64,000 bases of DNA, taken from contig VYCW01000077.1 of the NCBI GenBank assembly GCA_009843735.1, positions 1-64,000 on the forward strand, given 5' to 3'. The number at the start of each line of letters is the position of its first letter. Within the stretch, counting starts at the first letter, position 1. The position numbers and the translations under genes are program-made. Source of the stretch: Acidimicrobiaceae bacterium. GTDB taxonomy: Bacteria > Actinomycetota > Acidimicrobiia > Acidimicrobiales > Aldehydirespiratoraceae. This document shows positions 1-11,097 of the stretch, in pieces. The notes below the pieces were generated by a model. It made no database searches. It had not been told where the DNA came from and saw only the letters and a program-made list of their open reading frames with translations.

Positions 1-908
<908 letters not shown>

Positions 909-963
909 GCAACCACTATAGCAATGATTCTGGACTTTGTCTAAAATCCGCTAAGGTCCAGAT

Positions 964-1719
964 TCAGCCCCGGCCCACCAGGGGCATGCCGTTGGCCATG
1001 ACTGTCATGGTCAGGACGTTGGTGTCGGCGGGAAGGCTGGCCATGTAGGCCACAGCCCGGCCGGCGTCGGCCGCGTCGAAGGTGGGTTCGGGCCGGATGC
1101 TGCCGTCGGCCTGGGGCACGCCCTCAGCGAACCGGGCCGTCATGGGTGTCTGGGCGTTGCCGATGTCGATCTGGCCGCAGGTGATGCCGAAGGGTCGGCC
1201 ATCGAGCGACAGCGACTTGGTCAGCCCGGTGATCGCGTGCTTGGTGGCCGTGTAGGGCGCGCTGTTCGGCCTGGGCACCTGGGCCGAGATCGACCCGTTG
1301 TTGATGATCCGGCCGCCGGGCGGCTCCTGGGTCTTCATCAACCCGAACGCGCCGCGGGCGCACAGGAACGAGCCGGTGAGGTTCACGTCCACGACACGCT
1401 GCCAGTCGTCGACCTCGAGCCGGTCGATCGGCACCGGCGGCGCCACCGTTCCCGCATTGTTGAACAGCAGGTCGAGGCGACCGTGCTCGGCGCGCACCTG
1501 CTCGAACAGGGCCGCGACCGAGGCCGGGTCGCTGACGTCGGCGGCGATCGCTGACCCCGACCCGCCGGTGCCATCGCACTCCTCGGCGGTCTCCGACAGC
1601 AGATGCGCCCGCCTGCCGACGGCGATCACGTGCCAGCCGTCGCCGGCCAGTGCCAGGGCGGCAGCCTTCCCCAGGCCAGTGCCCGCGCCGGTCACCATCG
1701 CGATCCTGCGGTCCTGCAT
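964..1719 (-). CDS. SDR-family oxidoreductase
   Basis: TGxGTGLGKA Rossmann motif, NNAG, YTATK active site. Confidence 0.9.
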   Translation of the reverse strand: MQDRRIAMVTGAGTGLGKAAALALAGDGWHVIAVGRRAHLLSETAEECDGTGGSGSAIAADVSDPASVAALFEQVRAEHGRLDLLFNNAGTVAPPVPIDRLEVDDWQRVVDVNLTGSFLCARGAFGLMKTQEPPGGRIINNGSISAQVPRPNSAPYTATKHAITGLTKSLSLDGRPFGITCGQIDIGNAQTPMTARFAEGVPQADGSIRPEPTFDAADAGRAVAYMASLPADTNVLTMTVMANGMPLVGRG

Positions 1720-1802
1720 CGCTCTATCTTCTCAGCGGGCGTACCGGGCGCGCCACAGCGCCCGCAGAAAGAAGCTCGATGCCCGGCGAGTAGTCTGGCC
1801 CC

Positions 1803-3617
1803 ATGGTCGTCGCTCCTGATTCATCCGGAAGCGACCGCGAGCTGCGGTCGGCGGCCTGGTTCGGCTCCGATGGCGATCCGCACCTGTCGGCGCTGTATCT
1901 CGAGCGCTACGTGAACTTCGGACTGACCCGCGAAGAGCTCCAGTCCGACAAGCCCAAGATCGGGATCGCCCAGACCGGCTCCGACCTGTCGCCGTGCAAC
2001 CGTCACCACCTGGAACTGGCCAAGCGGGTGCGCGAGGGCATTCGGGAGGCCGGCGGGATCGCGTTCGAGTTCGGCGTGCATCCCATCCAGGAGACCGCCA
2101 AGCGGCCCACCGCGGCACTGGACCGCAACCTGGCCTATCTCGGGCTGGTGGAGGTGCTGCAGGGCTACCCCCTCGACGGGGTGGTGCTGACCATCGGCTG
2201 CGACAAGACCACCCCGGCGTGCCTGATGGCCGCGGCCACCGTCAACCTGCCGGCCATCGCCCTGTCGGTGGGCCCGATGCTCAACGGCTGGCACGAGGGC
2301 CGCCGCACCGGCTCGGGCACGATCGTGTGGGAGGCCCGCAAGCTCTACTCCGCGGGAGAGATCGACAAGGCCGGGTTCATCGACCTGGTGGCCTCGTCTG
2401 CGCCGTCGGTGGGCTACTGCTCGACGATGGGCACCGCCACCACCATGAACTCGCTGGCCGAAGCGCTGGGCATGCAGCTGCCGGGATCGGCGGCCATCCC
2501 GGCGCCGTACCGGGAGCGGGCCCAGATGGCGTACCGCACCGGGCTGCGGATCGTGGAGATGGTGCGTGAGGACCTGCGCCCCTCCGCCATCATGACCCGG
2601 GCGGCGTTCGAGAACGCCATCGTGGTGAACTCCGCCATCGGCGGATCGACCAACGCGCCGATCCACCTCAACGCCATCGCCGCGCACCTCGGCGTCCCGC
2701 TCGACAACGACGACTGGCAGAAGTACGGCCTCGCAGTGCCGCTGCTGGTGAACCTCATGCCGGCGGGGGAGTACCTGGGGGAGGACTACCACCATGCGGG
2801 AGGGGTGCCCGCGGTGGTGGGCGAGCTGATCCGGGCCGGCCTGCTGCCCCATCCCGACGCGCCGACCGCCAATGGGCGCACTATCGGCGAGAACTGCGCA
2901 GGGGCCCGTATCGCGGACCCCGACGTGATCCGCAGCGTCGACGAGCCGCTGGTGGCCGACGCCGGCTTCGTGCACCTGTCCGGCAACCTCTTCGACAGCG
3001 CCATCATGAAGACCAGCGTCATCTCCGATGAGTTCCGCCGGCGCTACCTGTCGAATCCCGACGACCCCGACGCGTTCGAGGGTCGGGCCATCGTCTTCGA
3101 CGGCCCCGAGGACTACCGGGCCCGCATCGACGATCCCGACCTCGACATCGACGCGGACTGCATGCTGATCGTGCGGGGCGCGGGCCCAGTCGGTTACCCC
3201 GGCGCGGCCGAGGTGGTGAACATGCAGCCGCCAGCCGCGCTGCTCGTTCGGGGGGTGGACTCGCTGCCGTGCATCGGCGACGGCCGCCAGTCGGGGACCT
3301 CCGGCTCGCCGTCGATTCTCAACGCCAGCCCGGAGGCCGCGTCCGGCGGGGGACTGGCGCTGCTGCGAACCGGCGACCGGGTCCGCATCGACCTGCGACG
3401 CGGCCGCGCCGACGTACTCATCGACGACGCTGAACTCGAGCGCCGGCGCGCCGATCTCGAGGCCGGTGGCGGCTATCCGGTACCCGAGTCGCAGACCCCT
3501 TGGCAGGAGATCCAGCGCTCGATGGTCACCCAGATGGACGAGGGCATGGTCCTGCGTCCCGCGCTGAAGTACAAGGACACGTCCCGCACTCACGGCATCC
3601 CGCGCCACAACCACTAG
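1803..3617 (+). CDS. IlvD/Edd-family dehydratase (sugar-acid dehydratase-like)
   Basis: [32 protein letters not shown] Fe-S motifs; C-terminal [10 protein letters not shown]. Confidence 0.9.
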   Translation: MVVAPDSSGSDRELRSAAWFGSDGDPHLSALYLERYVNFGLTREELQSDKPKIGIAQTGSDLSPCNRHHLELAKRVREGIREAGGIAFEFGVHPIQETAKRPTAALDRNLAYLGLVEVLQGYPLDGVVLTIGCDKTTPACLMAAATVNLPAIALSVGPMLNGWHEGRRTGSGTIVWEARKLYSAGEIDKAGFIDLVASSAPSVGYCSTMGTATTMNSLAEALGMQLPGSAAIPAPYRERAQMAYRTGLRIVEMVREDLRPSAIMTRAAFENAIVVNSAIGGSTNAPIHLNAIAAHLGVPLDNDDWQKYGLAVPLLVNLMPAGEYLGEDYHHAGGVPAVVGELIRAGLLPHPDAPTANGRTIGENCAGARIADPDVIRSVDEPLVADAGFVHLSGNLFDSAIMKTSVISDEFRRRYLSNPDDPDAFEGRAIVFDGPEDYRARIDDPDLDIDADCMLIVRGAGPVGYPGAAEVVNMQPPAALLVRGVDSLPCIGDGRQSGTSGSPSILNASPEAASGGGLALLRTGDRVRIDLRRGRADVLIDDAELERRRADLEAGGGYPVPESQTPWQEIQRSMVTQMDEGMVLRPALKYKDTSRTHGIPRHNH

Positions 3618-3898
3618 GCCCGGCGTACGCGAGTCGTTGATGACGCGATCTCCCCCCGGAGCGCTCGCGCCTTCTCGACACCGACTTCACCTAAACCCGC
3701 CCATGCAGTTGTGGATAGTGACAGGCAAATCGGCCTATGATTCCTTGAACTACGAAGAGATGATCTGTGCCAATCATGTTACGGAAACCGAAGATCAGTG
3801 TGAAATGATCGACACTGGAGTGGACATGAGTTTTGTTGGACGAAGTGACATAGGCGCGGTGACTGCCGTGCTAATGTCCAAAGCACTAGGGGAGGCTT

Positions 3899-4363
3899 GT
3901 GACGAATACCGTGCCCTCGAAACACCGTCTAGCGATTCCTGACGAGGCCTTCTCGGACCGGGCAGCCCAGGCGGCGGACACCCTCGAGCAGCTCCTAGCG
4001 CGACATCCCGAGGCGACGGCAGCGTCGCTGTCGATGGTCCTTGGTAAGGACGAAGCGGCCATGGACGTGCCTATTGACGTCCTCAAACTCCTTGCCCGCA
4101 TGCTGGCGGAGACCGCAAGCGGCAACGCGGTGGCGGTCTCGCCCGTCAACGCGGAGTTGACGACCCAGCAGGCGGCTGACCTGCTCAACGTGTCCAGGCC
4201 CTATCTGGTCAAACTCCTGGACGAGCGCAGAATACCGTTCCGTCGCGTCGGAAACCGGCGCAGGATCCTGCTCGCAGACATCATGACGTTCAAGCACGAC
4301 GACGAGTCCGAGCGCCGTGCCATCGCGGCCGAACTGAGTGCCAAATCGGAACAGTCAAACTAG
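3899..4363 (+). CDS. Excisionase/HTH-type antitoxin-like protein
   Basis: ELTTQQAADLLNVSRPYLVKLLDERRIPFRRVGNRRRILLADI is an excisionase-family helix-turn-helix; sits in a locally AT-richer patch. Confidence 0.75.
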   Translation: MTNTVPSKHRLAIPDEAFSDRAAQAADTLEQLLARHPEATAASLSMVLGKDEAAMDVPIDVLKLLARMLAETASGNAVAVSPVNAELTTQQAADLLNVSRPYLVKLLDERRIPFRRVGNRRRILLADIMTFKHDDESERRAIAAELSAKSEQSN

Positions 4364-4488
4364 GACGCATAACTTTAGAAACGCGTCCCGTATGTGGTAT
4401 CTAAACTCTCGTGAGTATGTGCAGCATGGGAATGGTGAGAATCTAGAGACCAGAGAAATGTAGTTCTCTACACTTCGCGGGCCATTGT

Positions 4489-5259
4489 CTACTCAGGCGT
4501 TACATAGGCGGCTGTGAGTCCTCCGTCAACCAGCAGATTGGCGCCGGTCATGTAAGAGGACTCGTCAGATGCGAGGAATAGTGCGGCTGCGGCCATCTCG
4601 GTGGCTTCGCCGAAGCGTCCCATCGGCACATGAACGAGTCGGCGCTGCCGCTTCTCGTCGGTGTCGAGATAGGCCATGAGCAACTCCGTGCGGAGCGGCC
4701 CCGGCGAGAGAGCATTGACCCGGATGTTCTCGCGGGCGTGGATGACCGCCAATTCGCGCGTCAGCGACAGCACGGCCCCCTTGGACGCGGTGTAGGCGAT
4801 CTGGGGCGTAGCCGCCCCCACGGACGCCACGAAGGACGCGGTGTTGATGATGGACCCAGCGCCTGCGCGGCGCATGGCCGGTATCTGGTGCCGGCAGCCG
4901 TAGAGCACGCCCTTGAGGTTCACCGCCAGGGTCTTGTCGATGGTCTCGGTGGTGGTGGCGACGGCGTCGGCGTCGTCGGCCATCATGATGCCGGCGTTGT
5001 TGAAGGCGATGTCGAGGCGCCCGTAGGTCGCTTCGGCGGTCTTCACCGCCATGGCGATGTCGGCGTCGTGGGACACGTCGGCGTGCACCGCGGTGGCCTC
5101 GCCCCCGCCGGCCCGGATCAGCTCGACGGTCTCCTGGTTGGCCTCCGCGATGTCGGCAGCCACGATCCGTGCCCCCTCCTCGGCGAACCGCAGCGCGCTG
5201 GCCCTACCGATCCCGCTGGCAGTGCCCGTGATCAGCGCAACCTTGCCCTCGAGCCTCAT
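4489..5259 (-). CDS. SDR-family oxidoreductase
   Basis: ALITGTASGIGRA, NNAG, YTASKGA, DGG C-terminus. Confidence 0.92.
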   Translation of the reverse strand: MRLEGKVALITGTASGIGRASALRFAEEGARIVAADIAEANQETVELIRAGGGEATAVHADVSHDADIAMAVKTAEATYGRLDIAFNNAGIMMADDADAVATTTETIDKTLAVNLKGVLYGCRHQIPAMRRAGAGSIINTASFVASVGAATPQIAYTASKGAVLSLTRELAVIHARENIRVNALSPGPLRTELLMAYLDTDEKRQRRLVHVPMGRFGEATEMAAAALFLASDESSYMTGANLLVDGGLTAAYVTPE

Positions 5260-5284
5260 GGTCCCTCCCTTTCGGTGGCGAGTA

Positions 5285-6022
5285 TCAACTCGTCAGCGAG
5301 CCGCCGTTGATTCCGATTGTCTGGGCGGTGACCCAGGCCGCCTCCTCGGATGCGAGCCACACGCAGGCGGCGGCCACGTCGGCGGGCCGGCCGGTGCGGC
5401 CCACCGGGACGGCCCTAGCGAAACGCTCGGTGATCTCGCGGTTCTTGCGCTCGAACAGCCCCAGCGCCAGCGAGTTGGCCGTCACGCCGGAACGGGCCAC
5501 CTCCAACGCCAGCGAGCGGGTGAACGCCATCCCGCCGCCCTTGCCGGCGCTGTAGGGGGCGACACCGATTCCTACACCGCTGCTGCCCGCCGCCGACGAG
5601 ATGGTGATGATGCGCCCCCAGCCCCTCTCGCACATGCCGTCGAGCACCGCGTGGCAGCAGTTCATCACCCCGAACAGGTTCACGTCGACCGGAGCCTGCC
5701 AATCGGCCGGGTCCATATCGCGGAACTGCTCAGCCTTCATGTCGGTCGGTCCGGCCAGTCCAGCATTGTTGACGAGGATGTCGACCTGGCCGATCTCGTC
5801 CACCGCGTCCAGGACCCCGTCCAGCTCGGTCACGTCGAAGCCGGCGGGCGATGCGAGACCGCCGGCCCCGCTGATCTCGGCCGCCACGGCGCGAGCCCGC
5901 TCGTAGAAGTAGTCGTTGACCACCACGCGGGCACCGTGATCGGCGAGACCCCGGGCGATGCCCGCTCCGATGTTGCGTCCCGCGCCTGTCACCAGGGCCG
6001 TGCGTCCGCTCAAGTCGAACAT
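5285..6022 (-). CDS. SDR-family oxidoreductase
   Basis: MFDLSGRTALVTGAGRNIGAGIA, NNAG, YSAGKGG; start moved inward from the ORF-track start at 6265. Confidence 0.9.
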   Translation of the reverse strand: MFDLSGRTALVTGAGRNIGAGIARGLADHGARVVVNDYFYERARAVAAEISGAGGLASPAGFDVTELDGVLDAVDEIGQVDILVNNAGLAGPTDMKAEQFRDMDPADWQAPVDVNLFGVMNCCHAVLDGMCERGWGRIITISSAAGSSGVGIGVAPYSAGKGGGMAFTRSLALEVARSGVTANSLALGLFERKNREITERFARAVPVGRTGRPADVAAACVWLASEEAAWVTAQTIGINGGSLTS

Positions 6023-6136
6023 CTCGCCACTCCCATCAATGCGAGGGTAGGGGATCGGCGCGGGCAAGTGTGCCCAGAGGCCGAGCGGGCCCTCTCGGCA
6101 TGCTGGGCGGGCGAGTCGCGCCAGTAGCGTCGGCTG

Positions 6137-7255
6137 GTGCAGAGTCCAGTACGCCTCGTCTACCTGCTGCGACCCACCGTCAAGGCCGGCATCCTCCTGG
6201 CGGTCGGCTTCAGCGTGCTGGCCTTCGTGTCGACGCCGTTCCTGATGCCCGAGATCGCTGACCACTACGGCATCAGCCTCGGCTCCGCGTCGCTGATCGG
6301 GGTGTTCCAGCTGGGCGGATTCGTCATCGGCTCCTGGGGAGCGGGTCGCTGGCTGCAGCCCCGAGATCCGGTGTTCATGGGATCCCTGGTGGCCGCGGCG
6401 GCTGCCAACCTTGCCTCCGCAACCCTTCCGGCGTTCGCGCTGCTCGTGCCGCTGCGCCTCGTCAACGGCGTGGCGCTGGGCCTGCTGGCCTGGTACGGCT
6501 GGGTGCAGGCCTTCGGTGACGATCGTCGGATGGGAGACGTCGCCGTCGCCGGCCCCGTGGTGGGGGTGGTCGCCGCGCCCGCGGTCTCGGCCCTCCTGGA
6601 GGCCGGCGGCGTGCGGCTCGTGTTCGCCATGCTCGCGGTTGTCTCACTGATCCCGCTCGCGTTCGGCTATCACAGCGAGGTCAACGAGCTGCCCCGGGAC
6701 CGCAAGCGCCACCGGGCGGTTCCCGCCGCGCTGGTGCTGCTGGCCTGCCTGGGCCTGTTCACCCTGGGCGGGTCGGCGGTGTTCATCTATGCAGTCGTGC
6801 TGGGAACCGGCGATCCGGGGCTGACGGTGACCGCGGTCGCGGTGGGATTCAGCCTTAACGCGGTGGTGGCTATTCCGGGCGCCCGGCTGAAGGCCACCCG
6901 CAAGATCCCCAGTCCTTGGATGGTCGCCACGGCGGTTTGCGCGATCGTGGTCGCCACCACGGACTGGCCGTGGCTGTTCCTCGGTGCTCTCGTGGTGTGG
7001 GGGTTCTTCTTCTGGGCCGCGATACCGGGCGTGTTCGATGTGCTGGCCAGCCGGTCGCGCTATCCCGAGGAGCGGGTGGGCGACGCTCAGGCGCTCATGG
7101 CCGCGGGCCGCGCCGGCGGGCCGCTGCTGGGCGGGCTGCTCCTCGACAGCGCGGGAGCGGTCACGCTTGGCATCGTCGGCAGCTCCATGATGGTCGCCGC
7201 CGCCGTAGGGGTGTTCGCCACCAGGACCGTCGCCAAGCCGCGAGCCGACCGCTGA
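6137..7255 (+). CDS. MFS transporter
   Basis: About 12 hydrophobic segments; MFS-like loop pattern. Confidence 0.75.
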   Translation: MQSPVRLVYLLRPTVKAGILLAVGFSVLAFVSTPFLMPEIADHYGISLGSASLIGVFQLGGFVIGSWGAGRWLQPRDPVFMGSLVAAAAANLASATLPAFALLVPLRLVNGVALGLLAWYGWVQAFGDDRRMGDVAVAGPVVGVVAAPAVSALLEAGGVRLVFAMLAVVSLIPLAFGYHSEVNELPRDRKRHRAVPAALVLLACLGLFTLGGSAVFIYAVVLGTGDPGLTVTAVAVGFSLNAVVAIPGARLKATRKIPSPWMVATAVCAIVVATTDWPWLFLGALVVWGFFFWAAIPGVFDVLASRSRYPEERVGDAQALMAAGRAGGPLLGGLLLDSAGAVTLGIVGSSMMVAAAVGVFATRTVAKPRADR

Positions 7256-7279
7256 TGGTGGCGGCGCTACCATCCGGCC

Positions 7280-8083
7280 ATGACCGCTGAGCACGAGACC
7301 GACCCCCGGTCGGGCCCGGAGCCCGAGTGGTACCTGCCCACCTTCGACACGATGGAGGAGGAGCGCCGGCACCGCAAGCAGCGCCTGGCCGCCACCTACC
7401 GCATCTTCGCCAAGCTCGGATTCGAGGACGGCGCAGTGGGCGCGGCCGGCCATGTCACCGTGCGCGACCCGGAGGATCCCGAGACCTTCTGGGTCAACCC
7501 CTGGGGCGTGCCGTTCGCCCACATCCGTGCGTCGAGCCTGATCCGGGTGGACTCGAACGGGACGATCATCGACGGCGAGGGCGCCCTCCTGAACGGCGCG
7601 GCGTTCGCCATCCACTCCCAGATACACGCGGCCCGGCCCGACGTGGTGGCGGCGGCCCACTCACACTCGATGCACGGCAAGTCGTTCTCAACGCTGGGAC
7701 GGCTGCTGCGCCCGCTGACCCAGGACGCGTGCGCCTTCTACGACGACCACGTGGTGTTCGACGGCTACAGCGGGGTGGTGATGGAGCTGGACGAGGGCAA
7801 GCGCATCGCGGCCGCGCTGGGCGACTGCAAGGCGGCCATCCTGCAGAACCACGGCCTGCTGACCGTGGGCGCCTCGGTGGACGCGGCCGCAGGCGCCTTC
7901 GTGGCCATGGACCGGGCCTGCCAGTCGCAGCTGCTGGCCGAGGCCGCCGGCGACCCGATCGACATACCCGACGACGTCGCCCGGCACACCTACTCGATGG
8001 TCGGCAGCGGGCTGGCCATGTGGTTCACGTTCCAGCCCCTGTACACCGAGATGGTCCAGGAGCAGCCCGACCTGCTCGACTGA
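7280..8083 (+). CDS. Class II aldolase/adducin-family protein
   Basis: HSHSMHGKSFS metal-binding motif, AAILQNHGLLTVG. Confidence 0.9.
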   Translation: MTAEHETDPRSGPEPEWYLPTFDTMEEERRHRKQRLAATYRIFAKLGFEDGAVGAAGHVTVRDPEDPETFWVNPWGVPFAHIRASSLIRVDSNGTIIDGEGALLNGAAFAIHSQIHAARPDVVAAAHSHSMHGKSFSTLGRLLRPLTQDACAFYDDHVVFDGYSGVVMELDEGKRIAAALGDCKAAILQNHGLLTVGASVDAAAGAFVAMDRACQSQLLAEAAGDPIDIPDDVARHTYSMVGSGLAMWFTFQPLYTEMVQEQPDLLD

Positions 8084-8116
8084 CCCCCGCCCCCGGCGCT
8101 TGCGGCTCGCCAGCCG

Positions 8117-9151
8117 CTAGCCGAGCAGGCGGATCTGGCCTGAGCCTTCGGTGACCCGGCCGATGACGGCGGCCTCGTGGCCCGAGAGTCGAAGCTCGGT
8201 CACCGCGGCCAGGCCGGCGTCGTGGCTCACCATGCCGAGCAGCAGACCCCCTGATGTCTGCGCGTCGGCGAGCAGCGTCACCCCCACCTCGCTCGCGCCG
8301 CCGGTGTCCAGGTTCGGAGAGGCCCAGTCGAGGTTCCGGGCCGTGCCTCCGGGCACGATCCCCGACGCGGCCAGCTCCCGGGCTCCCTCGATCACGGGAA
8401 CCTCGCCGACCGAGATCTCCAGGTCCACGCCGGACTCCTGAGCCATGCGCAGGCCGTGGCCCAGCAGGCCGAAGCCGGTCACGTCGGTGGCCGCGGTGGC
8501 GCCGTGGCGCATCGCGGCGGCCGCGGCCGCCTCGTTGGACCGGGTCATTTCCCGTACAGCCCGGTCCACCACCTCCGGCCGAGCCTCCCCATGCTTGATG
8601 GCGGTGGCGATCACCCCGGTTCCGAGCGGCTTGGTCAGCACCAGCGCATTGCCGGGGCGCAGCCGCGAGTTCGTGAGCATCCGCGACGGGTTGACCTCGC
8701 CCACGACGGCCATGCCGTACTTGGGCTCGGGGTCGTCCACGGTGTGGCCCCCGCCCACAACGAAGCCGCAGGCTCGGGCCGTGTCCTCGCCGCCGGCGAG
8801 CACCTCGGTCAGGAGGTCGTTCGACAGCTCCTCGGAGTTCCAGGCCACCAGGTTCAGCGCCAACAGGGGCCGCCCACCCATGGCGTAGACATCCGACACC
8901 GAATTGGTGGCCGCGATACGGCCCCAGGTGCGGGCGTCGTCCACCAACGGGGTGATGAAGTCGGCGGTCAGCACCAGGGCACGGCCGCGGCCGACGCGCC
9001 ACACGGCCGCGTCGTCGCCGGTGGCCAGACCGACGAGGAGCTCCGGCGGGGGATCAGGGGTGAGGCCGCGCACAACTTGCGCGAGATCGCTTGGAGCGAG
9101 CTTGCAGCCTCAACCGGCGCCGTGGCTGAACTCTGTGAGGCGTCGAGCCAT
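8117..9151 (-). CDS. selD: Selenide, water dikinase (SelD), predicted selenoprotein with in-frame UGA at codon 14
   Basis: Minus strand from ATG 9151-9149 reads MARRLTEFSHGAG[TGA]GCKLAPSDLAQVVRGLTPDPPPELLVG..., then SelD domain (GDDAAVW, SVSDVYAMGGRPLLALN, GGGHTVDDPEPKYGMAVVGEV). The ORF track starts only at 9073. Confidence 0.9.
9067..9083 (-). promoter_or_regulatory. Candidate bacterial SECIS hairpin downstream of the selD UGA
   Basis: RNA-sense CGCGCA-AGUUG-UGCGCG, 6-bp stem and 5-nt loop about 32 nt after the UGA at 9112-9110. Confidence 0.5.
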
Positions 9152-9166
9152 CGCGATCACCCCCTT

Positions 9167-9195
9167 CCTGCGGACACTTGTGGAGTGTCCGCAGG
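9167..9195. repeat. Perfect 12-bp inverted repeat between selD start and the divergent NMO-type gene
   Basis: CCTGCGGACACT-TGTGG-AGTGTCCGCAGG; ends 16 bp upstream of the selD ATG. Confidence 0.8.
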
Positions 9196-9276
9196 ATAGG
9201 CGGCTCGCCGCGGGGCACCCCCGGCGGCCGCCGGGAAACGGCCGAGCCGGAACGAGGCGGCCAGTAGGGTGCAGCC

Positions 9277-10338
9277 GTGCTCATCGACCGGAGGCTCCAG
9301 ACCAGGGCCACCGAGCTGTTCGGCGTGCCCTATCCGGTCGTCCAGACGGGAATGGGATGGGTGGCCGGCCCGTCGCTTGTGACCGGCACCGCGGAGGCGG
9401 GCGGCCTCGGGATCCTGGCCGCGGCCACCATGACTGTCGACGAGATGGAGGCGGCGATAGCCGAGGTCCGGTCCCGCACCGAACGGCCCTTCGGAGTGAA
9501 CCTGCGGCCCGACGCCGTCGATCTGGCCGAGCGGGCCGACCGGCTGGTCGCCGCCCGGGTGCGGGTCGCCAGCTTCGCCGGGCCGCCCCCGGCGCAGGTG
9601 GTGAAGCGTCTGCGGGACGGCGGCGTGCTGGTGATGCCCACCGTGGGCGCCCGCCGCCATGCCGAGAAGATGGCCGAACTGGGCGTGGATGCGGTGCTGT
9701 GCCAGGGTGGCGAGGGCGGCGGCCACACCGGCTCGATACCCACCTCGTTGCTGCTGCCCCAGGTGGTCGACGCGGTGGACGTCCCGGTGATCGCGGCGGG
9801 CGGGTTCCACGACGGGCGGGGCCTGGCCGCGGCTCTGGCCTGGGGCGCGGACGGCGTGGCCATGGGCACCCGCTTCCTGCTCACCGCCGACTCCAAGGTC
9901 CCCGACGCGGTGAAGTCGGTGTATCTGAGCACTCCGGTGACGGGCACGGTGGTGTCGAGCAGCATCGACGGCAAGCCTCAGAGGGTGATCCGCACCAGCC
10001 TGGTCGACTCGTTGGAGTCGGCCCGGATCACCCGCCTGGTGCGGGCTGCGGCCAATGCGTGGCGGTTCCGGGGCCTCACCGGCATGTCGGTGCCGGCGAT
10101 GCTGCGCGAGGGGATGGCCATGCGCCGCAGCCAGCAGATGACTTGGAGCCAGATGGCCATGGCCGCCAACGCGCCCATGCTGACCCGGGCGACCATGGTG
10201 AACGGCGACATCGACGCCGGGATCCTGCCCACCGGCCAGTGCGTGGGAGTGGTGGACGACCTGCCGACGTGCGCGGAGTTGGTGGAGCGCATCGTGGCCG
10301 AGGCGGTCGCCGCCCTCGACCGGGTCGCACCCCACTAG
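9277..10338 (+). CDS. Nitronate monooxygenase-like flavoprotein (NPD family)
   Basis: GMGWVAGPSLVTGTAEAGGLGILAAATM, GGEGGGHTGSIPTSLLLPQV, GADGVAMGTRFLLTADS. Confidence 0.9.
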   Translation: MLIDRRLQTRATELFGVPYPVVQTGMGWVAGPSLVTGTAEAGGLGILAAATMTVDEMEAAIAEVRSRTERPFGVNLRPDAVDLAERADRLVAARVRVASFAGPPPAQVVKRLRDGGVLVMPTVGARRHAEKMAELGVDAVLCQGGEGGGHTGSIPTSLLLPQVVDAVDVPVIAAGGFHDGRGLAAALAWGADGVAMGTRFLLTADSKVPDAVKSVYLSTPVTGTVVSSSIDGKPQRVIRTSLVDSLESARITRLVRAAANAWRFRGLTGMSVPAMLREGMAMRRSQQMTWSQMAMAANAPMLTRATMVNGDIDAGILPTGQCVGVVDDLPTCAELVERIVAEAVAALDRVAPH

Positions 10339-10358
10339 CGCCACTAGCGTCCGGTCCC

Positions 10359-11072
10359 ATGTGCGGTCGCTACGTGTCGGCCACCCCGCCCGACGAGGTC
10401 GCCAAGTACTTCGGCGCGCTGGCTCCGGCGCCCGAGCACGCCCTGTCGCCCAACCACAACGTGGCCCCGACCCAGACCGTGTACGCGGTTCGGGAGCGTG
10501 AGGGTGTCCGCAGCCTCGACACCCTGCACTGGGGGCTGGTGCCGTTCTGGGCCAAGGATCCCAAGATCGGCAACCGGATGATCAACGCCAGGGCCGAGAC
10601 CGTCGCCCAGAAGAACGCCTTCCGGGTGCCGTTCTCCCGCCGGCGCTGCATCATCCCGGCCGACGGCTTCTACGAGTGGCAGCGCCTTGAGGGCTCCAAG
10701 CGCAAGCAGCCCATGTTCATCAGCCGTCCCGACGGGGAGCCGTTCGCGTTCGCAGGCTTGTGGGAGAGGTGGCGCGACGACAACAGCCTCGACGCCGACG
10801 GCGAGCCCCTGGAGCTGCGCTCGTGCACCATCATCACCTGCGAGGCCAACGACGCCATGGCCGAGATCCACGACCGGATGCCGGTAGTGCTGCCGCCCGG
10901 CGCCTGGGACCTCTGGCTGGAGCCGTCCAACGCCGACGCCGAGGCCGCAGCCGCCCTGCTGGTGCCGGCCCCTTCGAGCCTGATCCGAATGCACCCGGTG
11001 TCAACCGAGGTCAACAACGCCCGCAACAACGGCTCGCACCTCATCGAGCGGGCCGACCCGATCGAAGCTTGA
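10359..11072 (+). CDS. SRAP-domain protein (YedK/HMCES type)
   Basis: MCGRYVS N-terminal catalytic Cys, NVAPTQ, WGLVPFWAKD, NARAET, CIIPADGFYEWQ. Confidence 0.93.
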   Translation: MCGRYVSATPPDEVAKYFGALAPAPEHALSPNHNVAPTQTVYAVREREGVRSLDTLHWGLVPFWAKDPKIGNRMINARAETVAQKNAFRVPFSRRRCIIPADGFYEWQRLEGSKRKQPMFISRPDGEPFAFAGLWERWRDDNSLDADGEPLELRSCTIITCEANDAMAEIHDRMPVVLPPGAWDLWLEPSNADAEAAAALLVPAPSSLIRMHPVSTEVNNARNNGSHLIERADPIEA

Positions 11073-11097
11073 CCTGGCTCGCGGGGAGAAGGCCGGT

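Noticed and set aside
3637-3942. 101-aa ORF upstream of the antitoxin-like gene
   Set aside because: No recognisable motif; starts 20 bp after ilvD-like stop in the AT-richer leader and overlaps the antitoxin start. More likely spacer DNA.
8904-11072. 722-aa plus-strand ORF spanning the selD 5' end, NMO and SRAP regions
   Set aside because: Only its 3' third (10359-11072) is coding, giving the SRAP protein. The rest is a wrong-frame, Arg/Gly-rich translation over selD and NMO.
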